Positions 1-9,163 are shown, counted from the stretch's first letter. The stretch is 64,000 nt of DNA from Mesorhizobium qingshengii (GCF_027563465.1 NZ_JAPFQA010000002.1:186001-250000); one strand, 5' to 3'. A program made the numbers and translations. The notes: a model not told the origin generated them from the sequence alone.

Positions 1-625
1 TGATCAGCGCCAGGCCCAGCGCCTGGCTCTTTTCCGGATGGAACTGGGTGCCGACGAGATTGTCGCGGGCAACAGCGGCCGTCACCGGTCCGCCATAGTC
101 GGCAACCGCCAGAACCTCCTCGGGCTTGCGCGCATCGAGATGATAGGAATGGACAAAATAGGCGTGCAATCCGCTGGTCCCGGTGGGAATGCCGGAAAAC
201 AGCGGATGTTGGCGCTTGAGCTCGATCGTGTTCCAGCCGATCTGCGGGATCTTCAGGGACGGATCGGCCGGCGTGATCTCCTTGACGTCGCCGGCAATCC
301 AGCCAAAGCCGTTGGTAACGGTTTTTTCCAGACCCCGTTCGGACATCAGCTGCATGCCGACGCAGATGCCGAGGAAGGGCCGGCCCTTTCGAATAGCGAC
401 TTCCTCGACCGCTTCCCACATGCCGGCGACGGCACGCAGTCCGGCGGCGCAGTCGGCATAGGCGCCGACGCCGGGCAGGACGATGCGGTCGGCGGTGCGC
501 ACACATTCGGCATCGGCGGTCAGGTCGATCTGCGCGGCGATGCCGGCTTCGCGCGCGGCGCGCTCGAAGGCCTTGGTGGCCGAGCGCAGATTGCCCGAAC
601 CGTAATCGATGATCGCAACCCGCAT
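1..625 (-). CDS. hisH: Imidazole glycerol phosphate synthase glutaminase subunit HisH (partial)
   Basis: Glutamine amidotransferase subunit that feeds ammonia to HisF in histidine biosynthesis. The minus-strand frame starts at the ATG at 623-625 ([15 protein letters not shown]) and runs off the left edge, so the C-terminus is missing. The class I amidotransferase nucleophile region is visible as GICVGMQLM around 342-368, and the C-terminal part reads [12 protein letters not shown], the catalytic His/Glu region. It lies one base downstream of the DUF2628 gene and in line with hisB, the usual rhizobial order hisB-DUF2628-hisH, so it is probably cotranscribed. Confidence 0.95.
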   Translation of the reverse strand, partial: MRVAIIDYGSGNLRSATKAFERAAREAGIAAQIDLTADAECVRTADRIVLPGVGAYADCAAGLRAVAGMWEAVEEVAIRKGRPFLGICVGMQLMSERGLEKTVTNGFGWIAGDVKEITPADPSLKIPQIGWNTIELKRQHPLFSGIPTGTSGLHAYFVHSYHLDARKPEEVLAVADYGGPVTAAVARDNLVGTQFHPEKSQALGLALI

Positions 626-626
626 G

Positions 627-1103
627 TCAGCTTCGTCCCGGAATGTGGGTCAGCCCCAGCGCCATGCCCGGCTGCGCCGGGCGTGCCCGGGCCGCATCCG
701 GGACCATGCGCGGCGGCGGCGCAACCTCACCGGCAAGCGCATCGGCTTCCAGCGCATAGCGTATATCGGCATCATCGAGCCAACCGGCTTCGACCACGCC
801 CCATTCGTGCCAGCCGCGGCGGCGAAGCGCCGCGACGCGCAGCCCCTGTCCCTCCAGCCCGACATACAGCGAAACCAGCAGGGACAGCAGCGAGCCAGCC
901 AGCCCAAGGCCGAGCTTTTCGCCAAGCATCGAAAGCAGGCCCATGACGACGAAGGCCAGTGCTGCTTCGATCCACAGCCGGTGCCAGGCAAGCCACAATG
1001 GCGGCACCAGGAAACCCAGCCAGGTGAAGCCATCGCGGACAAAGGCCGTTGCGTCGACCTTTTCACTGCGGCCGGGCGGTTCCATGACGACATAGGTGGC
1101 CAT
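627..1103 (-). CDS. DUF2628 family membrane protein
   Basis: A 158-residue protein of unknown function. After an N-terminal stretch containing [20 protein letters not shown] it has two or three hydrophobic segments (about residues 28-90), then a soluble tail rich in Pro, Ala and Arg. The pattern fits the DUF2628 family, small integral membrane proteins found in the his operon of many Rhizobiales. It sits 4 bases after hisB and ends 1 base before the hisH start, so translation is probably coupled. Nothing shows a role in histidine synthesis. Confidence 0.85.
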   Translation of the reverse strand: MATYVVMEPPGRSEKVDATAFVRDGFTWLGFLVPPLWLAWHRLWIEAALAFVVMGLLSMLGEKLGLGLAGSLLSLLVSLYVGLEGQGLRVAALRRRGWHEWGVVEAGWLDDADIRYALEADALAGEVAPPPRMVPDAARARPAQPGMALGLTHIPGRS

Positions 1104-1107
1104 GACG

Positions 1108-1707
1108 CTATCCCTTCAACGATCCCTTGGTGGAGGGAACCGCGTCCGGCTGGCGCGGGTCGCGTTCCAGAGCGGCGCGCAGCGCGCGCGCCACCGCCTT
1201 GAAGCAGGTCTCGGCGATATGGTGGTTGTTGGCGCCATAGTGGTTGGTGACATGCAGCGTGATGCCGGCATTCTGCGCCAGCGCCTGGAAGAATTCACGC
1301 ACCAGCTCGGTGTCGAACGTGCCGATCTTCGGCGACGAGAACGAAACGTTCCAGACGAGGAACGGGCGGCCGGACACGTCGATCGCGGCGCGCGTCAGCG
1401 TCTCGTCCATGGCAAGGTCGATCGAGGCGTAGCGCATGATGCCGCGCCGCTCGCCGAGCGCCTTGGCCAGCGCCTGGCCGAGCGCGATGCCGGTATCCTC
1501 GACGGTGTGGTGGTCGTCGATATGCAGGTCGCCCCTGGCCCTGACCGTCATGTCGATCAGCGAGTGGCGCGAGAGCTGGTCCAGCATATGATCGAAGAAG
1601 CCGACCCCCGTGGTTATGTCCGACTTGCCCGAGCCGTCGACATGGACCGACACGGAGATGTCGGTTTCCTTGGTCTTGCGGCTTGCTTCGGCGGAACGGG
1701 GCGCCAT
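1108..1707 (-). CDS. hisB: Imidazoleglycerol-phosphate dehydratase HisB
   Basis: Catalyses dehydration of imidazole glycerol phosphate to imidazole acetol phosphate. The 199-residue, single-domain protein has the two metal-binding signatures of the family: DDHHTVED (residues 64-71) and NHHIAE (161-166), plus GFFDHML near residue 36. The start is the ATG at 1705-1707; a longer open frame upstream carries no homology and is not used. This is the monofunctional form without the phosphatase domain seen in enteric bacteria. It is the first visible gene of the operon and is divergent from hslV across a 244-base region. Confidence 0.96.
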   Translation of the reverse strand: MAPRSAEASRKTKETDISVSVHVDGSGKSDITTGVGFFDHMLDQLSRHSLIDMTVRARGDLHIDDHHTVEDTGIALGQALAKALGERRGIMRYASIDLAMDETLTRAAIDVSGRPFLVWNVSFSSPKIGTFDTELVREFFQALAQNAGITLHVTNHYGANNHHIAETCFKAVARALRAALERDPRQPDAVPSTKGSLKG

Positions 1708-1951
1708 CACTCTATCCTTGTCCCAGGGGTTCACGCATCGTGACCGGTTCACGGGCTCCAAGCGCTCGCGGGCTTGAAAACGAAAGCCTTCTATCAGCAT
1801 GATCCGGCGATTGCCAGTTGCCATGCGGAAAGGTATCGGCCTTGCCGGAGAGGCGATTTGCAATCGTTTGCCCCATGCATACATATGGCCGATCAAAGTT
1901 ACTCGTACCGCGCCAATCGCCTTTTGGGATCGCGCGAATCGGAGCCAGGAA

Positions 1952-2503
1952 ATGTCGAATGAACTGACCATGCACGCAACGACCATCGTGACGGTGCGCA
2001 AGGGCAACAAGGTGGTGATCGCCGGCGACGGCCAGGTCAGCCTTGGCCAGACCATCATGAAGGGCAATGCACGCAAGGTGCGCCGCATCGGCAAGGGCGG
2101 CAATGTGATTGCCGGTTTCGCCGGCGCCACCGCCGACGCCTTCACGCTTCTGGAACGGCTCGAAGCCAAGCTCGAACAATTTCCCGACCAGTTGACGCGC
2201 GCCTGCGTCGAGCTCGCCAAGGACTGGCGCACCGACCGCTATCTGCGCCGGCTGGAAGCGATGATGCTGGTTGCCGACAAGTCGATCTCGCTGGCGCTGA
2301 CCGGCACAGGTGATGTGCTCGAACCCGAACATGGCGTCATGGCCATTGGTTCGGGCGGCAATTACGCGCTGGCCGCGGCGCGCGCGCTGATGGACACCGA
2401 CAAGGACGCCGAGGAGATCGCCCGCAAGGCGATGCAGATCGCATCCGACATCTGCGTCTACACCAACAACAATTTCGTCGTCGAAACGCTCGATGCCGCC
2501 TGA
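1952..2503 (+). CDS. hslV: ATP-dependent protease peptidase subunit HslV
   Basis: Proteolytic subunit of the cytoplasmic HslUV (ClpYQ) protease. The 183-residue product has the N-terminal nucleophile sequence TTIVTVRKG, with the catalytic Thr at about residue 10, so MSNELTMHA would have to be removed to expose it. This extension is usual in alphaproteobacteria. The start at 1952 is preceded by GGAGCCAGGA; the open frame extends to 1799 but that part has no family features. It overlaps the GNAT gene by 11 bases; hslU follows two genes later. Confidence 0.96.
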   Translation: MSNELTMHATTIVTVRKGNKVVIAGDGQVSLGQTIMKGNARKVRRIGKGGNVIAGFAGATADAFTLLERLEAKLEQFPDQLTRACVELAKDWRTDRYLRRLEAMMLVADKSISLALTGTGDVLEPEHGVMAIGSGGNYALAAARALMDTDKDAEEIARKAMQIASDICVYTNNNFVVETLDAA

Positions 2504-3020
2504 GAAGGTGGTGCTCTACGATTTTCGGCCGGTGACCGAGAAAGACCTGCCGATGATCGCCGGCTGGCTCGCCGAGCCGCATGTCGCGCAGTGGTGGAAC
2601 GATCCCGAGACGGAAATCGCCGAGATTCGCAAACATATCGACTCGATTTCCGTCGAGCCGCTGATCGTGGAGCTCGACGGCAAGCCGATCGCCTATCTGC
2701 AGAGCTACGATCCGCATCTGGAAGACGACCATCCCTATGCCGACCAGCCGTTCGGCACGCTCGGCATCGACCTGTCGATCGGCCGGCCTGAGCTGGTCGG
2801 CATCGGCCATGGTTCGGCGATCGTGCGCCAGTTCGTCGAACACCTGTTCGAGGAAGGCGTTCCGCGCGTCATCATCGACCCCGATCCCGCCAACGGCCGA
2901 GCCATCCGCGCCTATGAAAAGGCTGGGTTCCAGGCGATTGACCGGCGGCAATCAGTCTATGGTGACGTCGTGCTGATGGCGATCGACGCCGAAGAGGGCG
3001 ACGTGGAAGAGGGGCAATAG
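2493..3020 (+). CDS. GNAT family N-acetyltransferase (aminoglycoside 6'-acetyltransferase-like)
   Basis: A 175-residue GNAT-fold protein. The N-terminus ([25 protein letters not shown]) and the acetyl-CoA binding region around residues 100-115 ([17 protein letters not shown]), followed by [18 protein letters not shown], match the AAC(6')/siderophore-type GNAT group. The substrate cannot be told; chromosomal relatives are often labelled aminoglycoside acetyltransferases without evidence of resistance. The start lies inside the end of hslV and the stop is 3 bases before the next gene, so it is part of the hslV-hslU operon. Confidence 0.85.
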   Translation: MPPEKVVLYDFRPVTEKDLPMIAGWLAEPHVAQWWNDPETEIAEIRKHIDSISVEPLIVELDGKPIAYLQSYDPHLEDDHPYADQPFGTLGIDLSIGRPELVGIGHGSAIVRQFVEHLFEEGVPRVIIDPDPANGRAIRAYEKAGFQAIDRRQSVYGDVVLMAIDAEEGDVEEGQ

Positions 3021-3023
3021 GGC

Positions 3024-3629
3024 ATGAACGCATCCGGATCCGGCGAGGCCAACGACCTCTCGGCCTACGAGAACAGCTGGCGAATGGGACTTCTGATCGT
3101 GCTCGGCCTGGTCATTGTCCAGGCCGTCACGCTCTACATGATGGGCCACCCGCCGATCTGCACCTGCGGTTACGTCAAGCTGTGGCACGGCGTGGTGAAC
3201 AGTTCCGAGAACTCCCAGCACATTTCGGACTGGTACACGTTCTCGCACATCATCCACGGCTTCCTGTTCTACGCGCTGGCGAGATACCTGTTCCCGCGGT
3301 CGCCAATCGGGCTGAGGCTGGCATTCGCCGTCCTCGTCGAGGGTGGCTGGGAGCTGCTCGAGAACAGCCCGTTCATCATCGACCGCTACCGCGCCGGCAC
3401 CATCTCGCTCGATTATTACGGTGACAGCATCATCAATTCGGTGTCCGACACACTGGCCATGGTGCTGGGATTTGTGATGGCGCGAAGGCTACCTATATGG
3501 GTGATCGTCAGCCTCGCCATCCTCTTCGAACTCGGTACCGGCTATCTCATCCGGGACAATCTGACACTCAACGTGATCATGCTGCTGCATCCGTTCGAGG
3601 CCATCAAGCAGTGGCAAAGTGGAATTTAG
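3024..3629 (+). CDS. UPF0314/DUF2585 membrane protein
   Basis: A 201-residue integral membrane protein of unknown function. Hydrophobic segments are seen near residues 20-40, 85-105, 140-155 and 160-180. Conserved-looking motifs are [11 protein letters not shown] near residue 46 and [19 protein letters not shown] near residue 110. It belongs to the DUF2585 (UPF0314) family, which in Rhizobiales commonly lies between hslV and hslU. It ends 4 bases before the chosen hslU start, so the genes are translationally close. No enzymatic role can be proposed. Confidence 0.85.
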   Translation: MNASGSGEANDLSAYENSWRMGLLIVLGLVIVQAVTLYMMGHPPICTCGYVKLWHGVVNSSENSQHISDWYTFSHIIHGFLFYALARYLFPRSPIGLRLAFAVLVEGGWELLENSPFIIDRYRAGTISLDYYGDSIINSVSDTLAMVLGFVMARRLPIWVIVSLAILFELGTGYLIRDNLTLNVIMLLHPFEAIKQWQSGI

Positions 3630-3633
3630 TGAT

Positions 3634-4944
3634 ATGAGCACATTCTCTCCCCGCGAAATCGTTTCGGAACTCGACCGCTTCATCATTGGCCAGAAGGACG
3701 CCAAGCGCGCCGTGGCCATCGCCTTGCGCAACCGCTGGCGCCGCCAGCAACTGGAAGGCCAGATGCGCGAAGAGGTGATGCCGAAGAACATCCTGATGAT
3801 CGGGCCGACCGGCGTCGGCAAGACCGAGATTTCGCGCCGCCTGGCGCGCCTCGCCGGTGCGCCGTTCGTCAAGGTCGAGGCGACCAAGTTCACCGAAGTC
3901 GGCTATGTTGGCCGTGACGTCGAGCAGATCATCCGCGACCTGGTCGAGATCGCCATCGGGCTGGTGCGCGAGAAGATGCGCGAGGACGTCAAGGCACGCG
4001 CCCACATCAACGCCGAGGAACGTGTGCTGGAAGCGCTCGTCGGCAAGACGGCGAGCCCGGCCACCCGCGACAGCTTCCGCAAGAAGCTGCGCGACGGCGA
4101 GCTCGACGACAAGGAAATCGAGATCGAGGTTGCCGACACCGGCAATGGCGGCATGCCCGGCTTCGAGATTCCCGGCATGCCGGGCGCCAATATCGGCGTG
4201 CTGAACATCAACGACATGCTGTCGAAGGCGATGGGCGGCAAGAAGACCAAGACGCGCAAGACGACGGTCAAGGAGTCCTATGGGCTGCTGGTCGGCGACG
4301 AGTCCGACAAGCTGCTCGACCAGGACGAAGTGGTGCGACTGGCGCTCGACGCCACCGAGAATGACGGCATCGTCTTCCTCGACGAGATCGACAAGATCGC
4401 GGCCAGATCAGACATTTCGGGCGGGCCGTCACGCGAAGGCGTGCAGCGCGACCTGCTGCCGCTGGTCGAAGGCACCACGGTGGCGACCAAGTATGGGCCG
4501 GTGAAGACCGACCATATCCTGTTCATCGCCTCCGGCGCATTCCACGTCTCGAAGCCGTCCGACCTGTTGCCGGAGTTGCAAGGCCGCCTGCCGATCCGCG
4601 TCGAGCTGCGCGCGCTGGAGAAGGACGATTTCGTCCGCATCCTGACCGAGACCGAGGCGAGCCTGATCAAGCAGTATATCGCGCTGATGAAGACAGAGGG
4701 TGTCGAGCTGTCCTTCACCGACGACGCCATCGATTCACTGGCTGGTATCGCCGTCGACCTCAATGCCAGCGTCGAGAACATCGGCGCCCGGAGGCTGCAG
4801 ACGGTGATGGAGCGGGTGCTGGATGAAATCTCCTACGACGCGCCGGATCGCAACGGCACCGCGGTGACAATCGACGCCGCCTATGTCGAGAAGCATGTCG
4901 GCGACCTGTCCAGGAACACAGATTTGTCGCGATTTATTCTTTAA
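3634..4944 (+). CDS. hslU: ATP-dependent protease ATPase subunit HslU
   Basis: AAA+ unfoldase partner of HslV. The 436-residue protein has Walker A GPTGVGKT (residues 57-64), Walker [12 protein letters not shown] in the second half, the sensor-type region [14 protein letters not shown], and the typical C-terminus ending DLSRFIL that inserts into HslV. The intermediate (I) domain, about residues 110-230, includes a Gly/Pro/Met-rich stretch ([16 protein letters not shown]). The ATG at 3634 is chosen; a GTG at 3619 would add five residues and overlap the preceding stop. Last gene of the hslV unit. Confidence 0.97.
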   Translation: MSTFSPREIVSELDRFIIGQKDAKRAVAIALRNRWRRQQLEGQMREEVMPKNILMIGPTGVGKTEISRRLARLAGAPFVKVEATKFTEVGYVGRDVEQIIRDLVEIAIGLVREKMREDVKARAHINAEERVLEALVGKTASPATRDSFRKKLRDGELDDKEIEIEVADTGNGGMPGFEIPGMPGANIGVLNINDMLSKAMGGKKTKTRKTTVKESYGLLVGDESDKLLDQDEVVRLALDATENDGIVFLDEIDKIAARSDISGGPSREGVQRDLLPLVEGTTVATKYGPVKTDHILFIASGAFHVSKPSDLLPELQGRLPIRVELRALEKDDFVRILTETEASLIKQYIALMKTEGVELSFTDDAIDSLAGIAVDLNASVENIGARRLQTVMERVLDEISYDAPDRNGTAVTIDAAYVEKHVGDLSRNTDLSRFIL

Positions 4945-5006
4945 AGAACGACGCCGGGCTGTTCCGGCGCCGGTTCAGGCAACGCGTTCCGGCAGCTCAA
5001 TCATGT

Positions 5007-5032
5007 GTGGCCAGATGGTACCATCTGGCCAC
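5007..5032. repeat. Perfect 26-bp palindrome after hslU
   Basis: Two 13-base arms, GTGGCCAGATGGT and its exact reverse complement, meet without a spacer and centre on GGTACC. It lies 62 bases after the hslU stop. It could be a transcription stop (CCTTTC follows, but there is no real T run) or a protein-binding site. A perfect dyad of this length is rare by chance. Confidence 0.7.
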
Positions 5033-5098
5033 CTTTCGTCTTGCCGGGTGAAGGGACGCTCTCGACTCGAGCCAGAGCACTACCCTAGTTTGCCCGGC

Positions 5099-5199
5099 AC
5101 TACAGCGCCGCGCGTCCGTCGGACGCGCAAAGGACGCTGTAGCACTTTATTTGGCACATGATCCTTTCCGAAATCTGTTTCCGATTTCGGGTCATGTGC
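5099..5199. repeat. Rhizobial intergenic palindromic element
   Basis: Two nested hairpins in tandem. The first has outer arms CTACAGCG (5100-5107) and CGCTGTAG (5135-5142) around CGCGTCC/GGACGCG (5111-5127). The second has outer arms GCACATGA (5154-5161) and TCATGTGC (5192-5199) around CCGAAATC (5168-5175) and GATTTCGG (5183-5190). This structure is characteristic of the dispersed palindromic repeats of Rhizobiales genomes. It fills most of the space before the DUF1402 gene. Confidence 0.75.
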
Positions 5200-5217
5200 T
5201 TTTGCAGGCGGCGGTGC

Positions 5218-6177
5218 ATGAAAAAACTGATCCTGGTCATTCTCGGCTTGACGCTGGCGGCGACGCTCTTCGCCGCCGACGCGGCAACACTGGTGCCGGC
5301 TGGAAACCGCAATGCCGAGCAGCCCGATATTCCGGGCGCCTCGAGCCGGCGCACGCAAGCCACCAACACCACCTTCCAGGCGAAGTACCGCAAGGTCTAC
5401 GCCCTGCTGCAGAACGACGCCGACCTGCGCGGCAAGATCAAGAAGGCCGCCACCGCCTACGGCATCGATCCCCTGCACATCGTCGGCGCCATTGTCGGCG
5501 AGCACACCTACAATGTCGACGCCTATGACCGGCTGCAGACCTATTACGTCAAGGCGATCTCCTATCTCTCCAGCAAGCTGTCCTTCGCCTATGACGGCGA
5601 AGACATCACCGATTTCGTGCAGCGGCCGGAATTCAAGAAATGCGCCGGGATGTCCGACAGCTACGATCTGTGGGAATGCCGCGAGCAGGTGTGGAACCAT
5701 TCGTTCCGCGGCAAGAGCGTTGGCGGGGAGAGCTTTCCCGACGATCGTTTCGGCGCCACCTTCTTCCAACCCTACTATGCCGGCCAGACCTTCGGCCTCG
5801 GCCAGCTCAACCCTTTGACGGCGTTGCAGATGAGCGATCTCGTGCACAAGGTTTCAGGCCTGCCCAAGCTCGACGTCGCCGATCCCAATTCTGTCTACAA
5901 GACCATCATGGATCCCGACCTGACGCTGCCTTACGTCGCCGCGACGATCAGGAAATCGATCGACGCCTACAAGAGCATCGCCGGCTTCGACATTTCGGGC
6001 AATCCGGGGCTGACCGCCACGCTCTACAATGTCGGCAATCCGGAGCAGCGCGCTTATGCACTGAAGGCGGAGAACGACAAGCGCCGCGGCGCCGGCGAGC
6101 CCGAAAAGCTGCCGGAAGAGAACTATTATGGCTGGCTGGTCAACGACAAGCTGCCGGAGCTCAAGGCGCTTTTCTAG
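5218..6177 (+). CDS. DUF1402 family secreted protein
   Basis: A 319-residue exported protein of unknown function. The N-terminus MKKLILVILGLTLAATLFAADA is a clear signal peptide. The mature part has features of a lysozyme-like fold: AYGIDPLHIVGAIVGEHTYN near residue 80 contains a possible catalytic Glu, and GQTFGLGQLNPLTALQM near residue 200 resembles the lytic transglycosylase GLMQ region. This supports but does not prove a peptidoglycan-hydrolase role. The start at 5218 is set by the signal peptide; upstream codons lie in a repeat element. DUF1402 is largely restricted to Rhizobiales. Confidence 0.82.
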   Translation: MKKLILVILGLTLAATLFAADAATLVPAGNRNAEQPDIPGASSRRTQATNTTFQAKYRKVYALLQNDADLRGKIKKAATAYGIDPLHIVGAIVGEHTYNVDAYDRLQTYYVKAISYLSSKLSFAYDGEDITDFVQRPEFKKCAGMSDSYDLWECREQVWNHSFRGKSVGGESFPDDRFGATFFQPYYAGQTFGLGQLNPLTALQMSDLVHKVSGLPKLDVADPNSVYKTIMDPDLTLPYVAATIRKSIDAYKSIAGFDISGNPGLTATLYNVGNPEQRAYALKAENDKRRGAGEPEKLPEENYYGWLVNDKLPELKALF

Positions 6178-6187
6178 GCGCCCTTTA

Positions 6188-6289
6188 CCTCCCCCTTGTG
6201 GGGAGGTCGGACCGAAGGTCCGGGTGGGGGTCCGGTGCCGCACCCCCACCCCGCTGCTTCGCAGCGACCCTCCCCACAAGGGGGAGGGT
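6188..6289. repeat. Palindromic repeat, type A copy 1
   Basis: An inverted-repeat element with ends ACCTCCCCCTTGTGGGGAGG and CCCTCCCCACAAGGGGGAGG, and internal blocks TCGGACCGAAGGTCCGGGTG and CGCTGCTTCGCAGCG. The same order of blocks recurs at 23064-23164. It occupies the space between the convergent DUF1402 and reductase genes and may serve as a bidirectional transcription stop. Confidence 0.85.
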
Positions 6290-6294
6290 AAAAC

Positions 6295-7527
6295 TCAAGC
6301 CGCCAGCAACGACTTCAGCTTGACAGTCTGCGAACCGAGGGCGTCCGGCGCCGGCTTCGCCCGCTTGGCGATCAGCATTTCGGCCAGCCTGATGTCGCGG
6401 GCGACCGCGTTGCCGGGCCCGATGCCGCTGGCGGCCACCAGCCTGCCGTCCTCGGCGAGGTGGAAGAGGATGAAGGCGCCGTCGCCGAGATCGCGGCGCA
6501 CGATGCTGCGCCCTTCGTCGGAAAGTCCTGATATCTGCAGGCTCAGGCCATACTGATCCGACCAGAACCACGGCACCGCCGCATGCGCCTCGCCGGCACC
6601 CAGCATGTTCTTGGCCGCCAGCACGCCCTGCTCCTGGGCGTTGCGCCAGGCTTCCAGCCGCACCCGGCGGCCGCCATAGACGGCGAGCGGGAACGAGCAG
6701 CAATCGCCGGCGGCAAAGATATCGGGATCGCCAGTGCGCAGTTGCGCATCGACAGCGATGCCGTTGTCGATGGCCAGGCCGGCTTCGGCCGCAAGCCCGG
6801 TCACGGGCACGGCGCCGATGCCGATGATGGCGAGATCGGCGACGATCTCTCGTCCACCGGCAAGCGTCACGCGCGCCTCGCTGCCGTCGTCGGCGATGGA
6901 CGCGATGCCGTCGCCGCACAGGATGTCGACGCCCTCGGCGACATGCGCATCATGGATGATTTCGGCGATCTCGGCCGGCACGCCGCGCATCAGGATGCGC
7001 GGCTGCGCCTCGATGACGGTGACCGCAGCGCCGAGCTTGCGGGCAGCGGCGGCGAGTTCGAGACCGATGAAGCCGCCGCCAACGATGGCGATACGGCTTC
7101 CGGTGTGCAGATGAGCGCGAATGGCCAGCGCGTCGGCGAAGGTGCGGAGATAGACGCAACGCGCGCCAAGGCCAGGCATCGGCAGTTTGCGCGGCGTCGA
7201 GCCGGTGGCCAGCAAGAGTTTGTCGTAAGGCAGGACCGAGCCGTCCGACAGGCGCACTTTATGCGCCTCGCGATCGATCGCCATGGCCTGGACGGAATGG
7301 ATATGACTGATCGATTTCTCGGCCAGCACCTCGTCGCTGGCGATGGCCCTGATTTCGGGCGCATCGCTGACCATCGCGTCCTTGGACAGCGGCGGGCGCT
7401 CGTAGGGCAGATGCGGTTCATCACCGACCAGCGTCACCGGTCCGGCATAGCCGAGATCGCGCAGCGTGAGCGCAGCCCGCCCACCGCATTCGCCGGCCCC
7501 GACAATCACCATCCCGCGCGCCATCAT
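6295..7527 (-). CDS. mocF: NAD(P)H-dependent ferredoxin reductase, MocF-like
   Basis: A 410-residue FAD-dependent oxidoreductase of the Rieske-ferredoxin reductase type (rubredoxin/putidaredoxin reductase family). It has an N-terminal FAD-binding motif VIVGAGECGG, an ATGS motif (LLLATGSTPRKLP), a second dinucleotide motif IAIVGGGFIGLE near residue 145, and the FAD-contacting DIFAAGDCC near residue 270. It overlaps the Rieske gene by 4 bases. With that ferredoxin and the oxygenase-like membrane protein upstream it makes a complete electron-transfer chain, the same set as mocD, mocE and mocF of rhizopine catabolism in Sinorhizobium. Assignment to that pathway is inferred from gene set and context. 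Confidence 0.72.
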   Translation of the reverse strand: MMARGMVIVGAGECGGRAALTLRDLGYAGPVTLVGDEPHLPYERPPLSKDAMVSDAPEIRAIASDEVLAEKSISHIHSVQAMAIDREAHKVRLSDGSVLPYDKLLLATGSTPRKLPMPGLGARCVYLRTFADALAIRAHLHTGSRIAIVGGGFIGLELAAAARKLGAAVTVIEAQPRILMRGVPAEIAEIIHDAHVAEGVDILCGDGIASIADDGSEARVTLAGGREIVADLAIIGIGAVPVTGLAAEAGLAIDNGIAVDAQLRTGDPDIFAAGDCCSFPLAVYGGRRVRLEAWRNAQEQGVLAAKNMLGAGEAHAAVPWFWSDQYGLSLQISGLSDEGRSIVRRDLGDGAFILFHLAEDGRLVAASGIGPGNAVARDIRLAEMLIAKRAKPAPDALGSQTVKLKSLLAA

Positions 7528-7838
7528 CTGATCCGAACGAGGACTTTGCCAGCGTCGACCTTGACCGGATAGGTTTTGAGGTTGACGCAGACCGGCGCGC
7601 CGCGCGCGTCACCCGTCTTGTAGTTGAAACGGCCATTGTGCTTGGGGCATTCGATGATGTCGTCCATCACCAGCCCGTCGGCGAGATGCACCTTTTCGTG
7701 CGTGCAAAGGCCGTCGGTGGCAAAATATTCGTCGTCGGGGCTGCGATAGATGGCGAAGGTACGGCCGCCATGATCGAAGCGCATCACGTCCTCTTCGTCG
7801 ATATCGCCGGCGGCACAGGCCGCAACCCAGTCGCTCAT
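7524..7838 (-). CDS. mocE: Rieske [2Fe-2S] ferredoxin, MocE-like
   Basis: A 104-residue soluble Rieske ferredoxin. The cluster ligands are visible as Cys45-x-His47 (CTH) and Cys64-x2-His67 (CPKH), spaced 16 residues apart, which is the normal Rieske arrangement. It would carry electrons from the reductase encoded next (4-base overlap) to the desaturase-like oxygenase encoded upstream on the same strand. The set corresponds to mocDEF. The gene is complete and has no transmembrane anchor, unlike respiratory Rieske proteins. Confidence 0.75.
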   Translation of the reverse strand: MSDWVAACAAGDIDEEDVMRFDHGGRTFAIYRSPDDEYFATDGLCTHEKVHLADGLVMDDIIECPKHNGRFNYKTGDARGAPVCVNLKTYPVKVDAGKVLVRIR

Positions 7839-7856
7839 TCAGTCCTCTCCTGGAAA

Positions 7857-7930
7857 TTGGATAACCAGATCATTCCGCCGCGGCGGCGACGGCTTGGATA
7901 ACCAGATCATTCCGCCGCGGCGGCGACGGC
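7857..7930. repeat. 37-bp perfect tandem duplication at the 3' end of mocD
   Basis: Positions 7857-7893 and 7894-7930 are identical 37-base units, each containing AACCAGATCATTCCGCCGCG. The unit covers the last codons and the stop codon of the desaturase-like gene (minus strand) and is copied once more just downstream. This looks like a recent slippage or unequal-exchange event; the encoded protein end is unaffected. Confidence 0.95.
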
Positions 7931-8998
7931 ACCGTCGTGGAATTCCTCACGGTATGGCCTGGCGGTCGGCGGCAGTTCGCGCTTGAGGAAATAGTCCTCG
8001 TTGCGCAACTGGCGCAGGAAGGCAGGGATCATCTCGCGGTAACCGGCCAGGATCGACGGGGTCGGCGCCGGCAGGTCGTGCTTGATCAGCTCATGCAGCT
8101 TCGGCAGCGCATGATAGGGCACCATCGGAAACATGTGATGCTCGATATGGTAGTTCATGTTCCAGTAGATGAAACGGCTGATCGGATTCATGTAGACGGT
8201 GCGGCTGTTGAGCCGGTGATCGGTGACGTTGTCGGCCAGCCCGCCATGCTGCAGCAGACCGACCATGACGTGGTGCCAGGCGCCATAGAGACGGGGCAGG
8301 CCGACCAGCATCAGCGGCAGGAACGAACCAGAATACAGCGCCAGCGCGATCGTCGCGGCATAGATCGCCGTCCAGATGCGGGCAATGCGGATCGCCTTGG
8401 GCTGCTCCTGCTCGGGAATGAAGGTCTTTTCCGCCGCACTGATGTTGCCGGCGGCATTGCGCAGCATGTCGCTCATCGCATGCCAGGCGTCGAGCACACC
8501 GACGAAGCCGAGGACGGCGCGAGCCAGGTCCGGCGGCCGCATGACGGATATTTCCGGGTCGCGGCCGACGATGATGGTGTCGGTGTGATGGCGCGTGTGG
8601 CTCCAGCGCCAGGTCACCGGATTGCGCATGATCATGAAGCTGGCGATCTGATAGACCGCATCATTCATCCATTGCGTCCTGAACGCCGTGCCGTGGCCGC
8701 ATTCGTGCCAGCGTGAATCGGTGGACGAGCCGTAGAGGACGCCATAGACGAAGAAGAACGGCACGCACCACCAGCTGCCCCAGAACCAGGCGCCGCCGGC
8801 GCCGCTGACGACCAGCGCGGCGGGCCAGATCAGCGTATCGCGTATCGCCGGCCCGTCGGAGCGCTGCATCAGCTCCTTCATCTGCTTGCGCGGAATCTCG
8901 GTGTGATACCATTCGGCCGCCGACAGGCCTGTCTCGACGGCGAGCTGGGCGTCGCGGCCGATCAGGCTGTAGTCACGCCGGGACGGCGTCGTGGACAT
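7907..8998 (-). CDS. mocD: Membrane fatty acid desaturase/hydroxylase-like oxygenase, MocD-like
   Basis: A 363-residue membrane di-iron oxygenase of the fatty acid desaturase superfamily. Three histidine boxes are seen: HECGH (about residue 98), HTRHH (about 134) and HIEHH (about 288), with hydrophobic segments between them. The start at 8998 is supported by GGGAGGC just upstream on the minus strand. It is first in the mocD-mocE-mocF order, so it should receive electrons from the Rieske ferredoxin. In rhizopine users, MocD-type oxygenases with MocE and MocF are implicated in removing the O-methyl group of 3-O-methyl-scyllo-inosamine; here the substrate is inferred from the neighbouring inositol genes. 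A lipid desaturase role is the main alternative. Confidence 0.7.
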   Translation of the reverse strand: MSTTPSRRDYSLIGRDAQLAVETGLSAAEWYHTEIPRKQMKELMQRSDGPAIRDTLIWPAALVVSGAGGAWFWGSWWCVPFFFVYGVLYGSSTDSRWHECGHGTAFRTQWMNDAVYQIASFMIMRNPVTWRWSHTRHHTDTIIVGRDPEISVMRPPDLARAVLGFVGVLDAWHAMSDMLRNAAGNISAAEKTFIPEQEQPKAIRIARIWTAIYAATIALALYSGSFLPLMLVGLPRLYGAWHHVMVGLLQHGGLADNVTDHRLNSRTVYMNPISRFIYWNMNYHIEHHMFPMVPYHALPKLHELIKHDLPAPTPSILAGYREMIPAFLRQLRNEDYFLKRELPPTARPYREEFHDGAVAAAAE

Positions 8999-9080
8999 GG
9001 CTGCCTCCCATGGCAAAGGCACTCGCCAAGACGAATGCCTATCCTCCATTAGCTTCAGGCGTGAAAATAGCGCCGACGAA

Positions 9081-9125
9081 TGATAGACTCAACATCACAA
9101 AGATAGTTTCTATCATTTCCTATCA
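9081..9125. promoter_or_regulatory. Operator cluster between mocD and the lacI-type regulator
   Basis: The divergent intergenic region holds TGATAG (9081-9086), the dyad GATAGTTTCTATC (9102-9114) and CTATCA (9120-9125). The repeated TGATAG/CTATCA half-sites would suit binding by the LacI-family protein encoded beside them and control of both directions. Inferred from position and symmetry only. Confidence 0.5.
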
Positions 9126-9163
9126 GAATGATGTAGGAAGGCCGAACAATTCCTGAGGCAAGC

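Noticed and set aside
1771..1806. A possible heat-shock (RpoH) promoter with CTTGAAA at 1773 before hslV
   Set aside because: The -35-like element is good, but no convincing -10 element lies at the correct spacing.
1708..2232. An N-terminal extension of HisB
   Set aside because: The frame is open, but the added residues are antisense to hslV and have no HisB similarity; the ATG at 1707 gives the normal length.
7857..7930. Tandem repeats as a CRISPR array
   Set aside because: The units are directly adjacent without spacers and no cas genes are present; the same holds for the iolE repeats.
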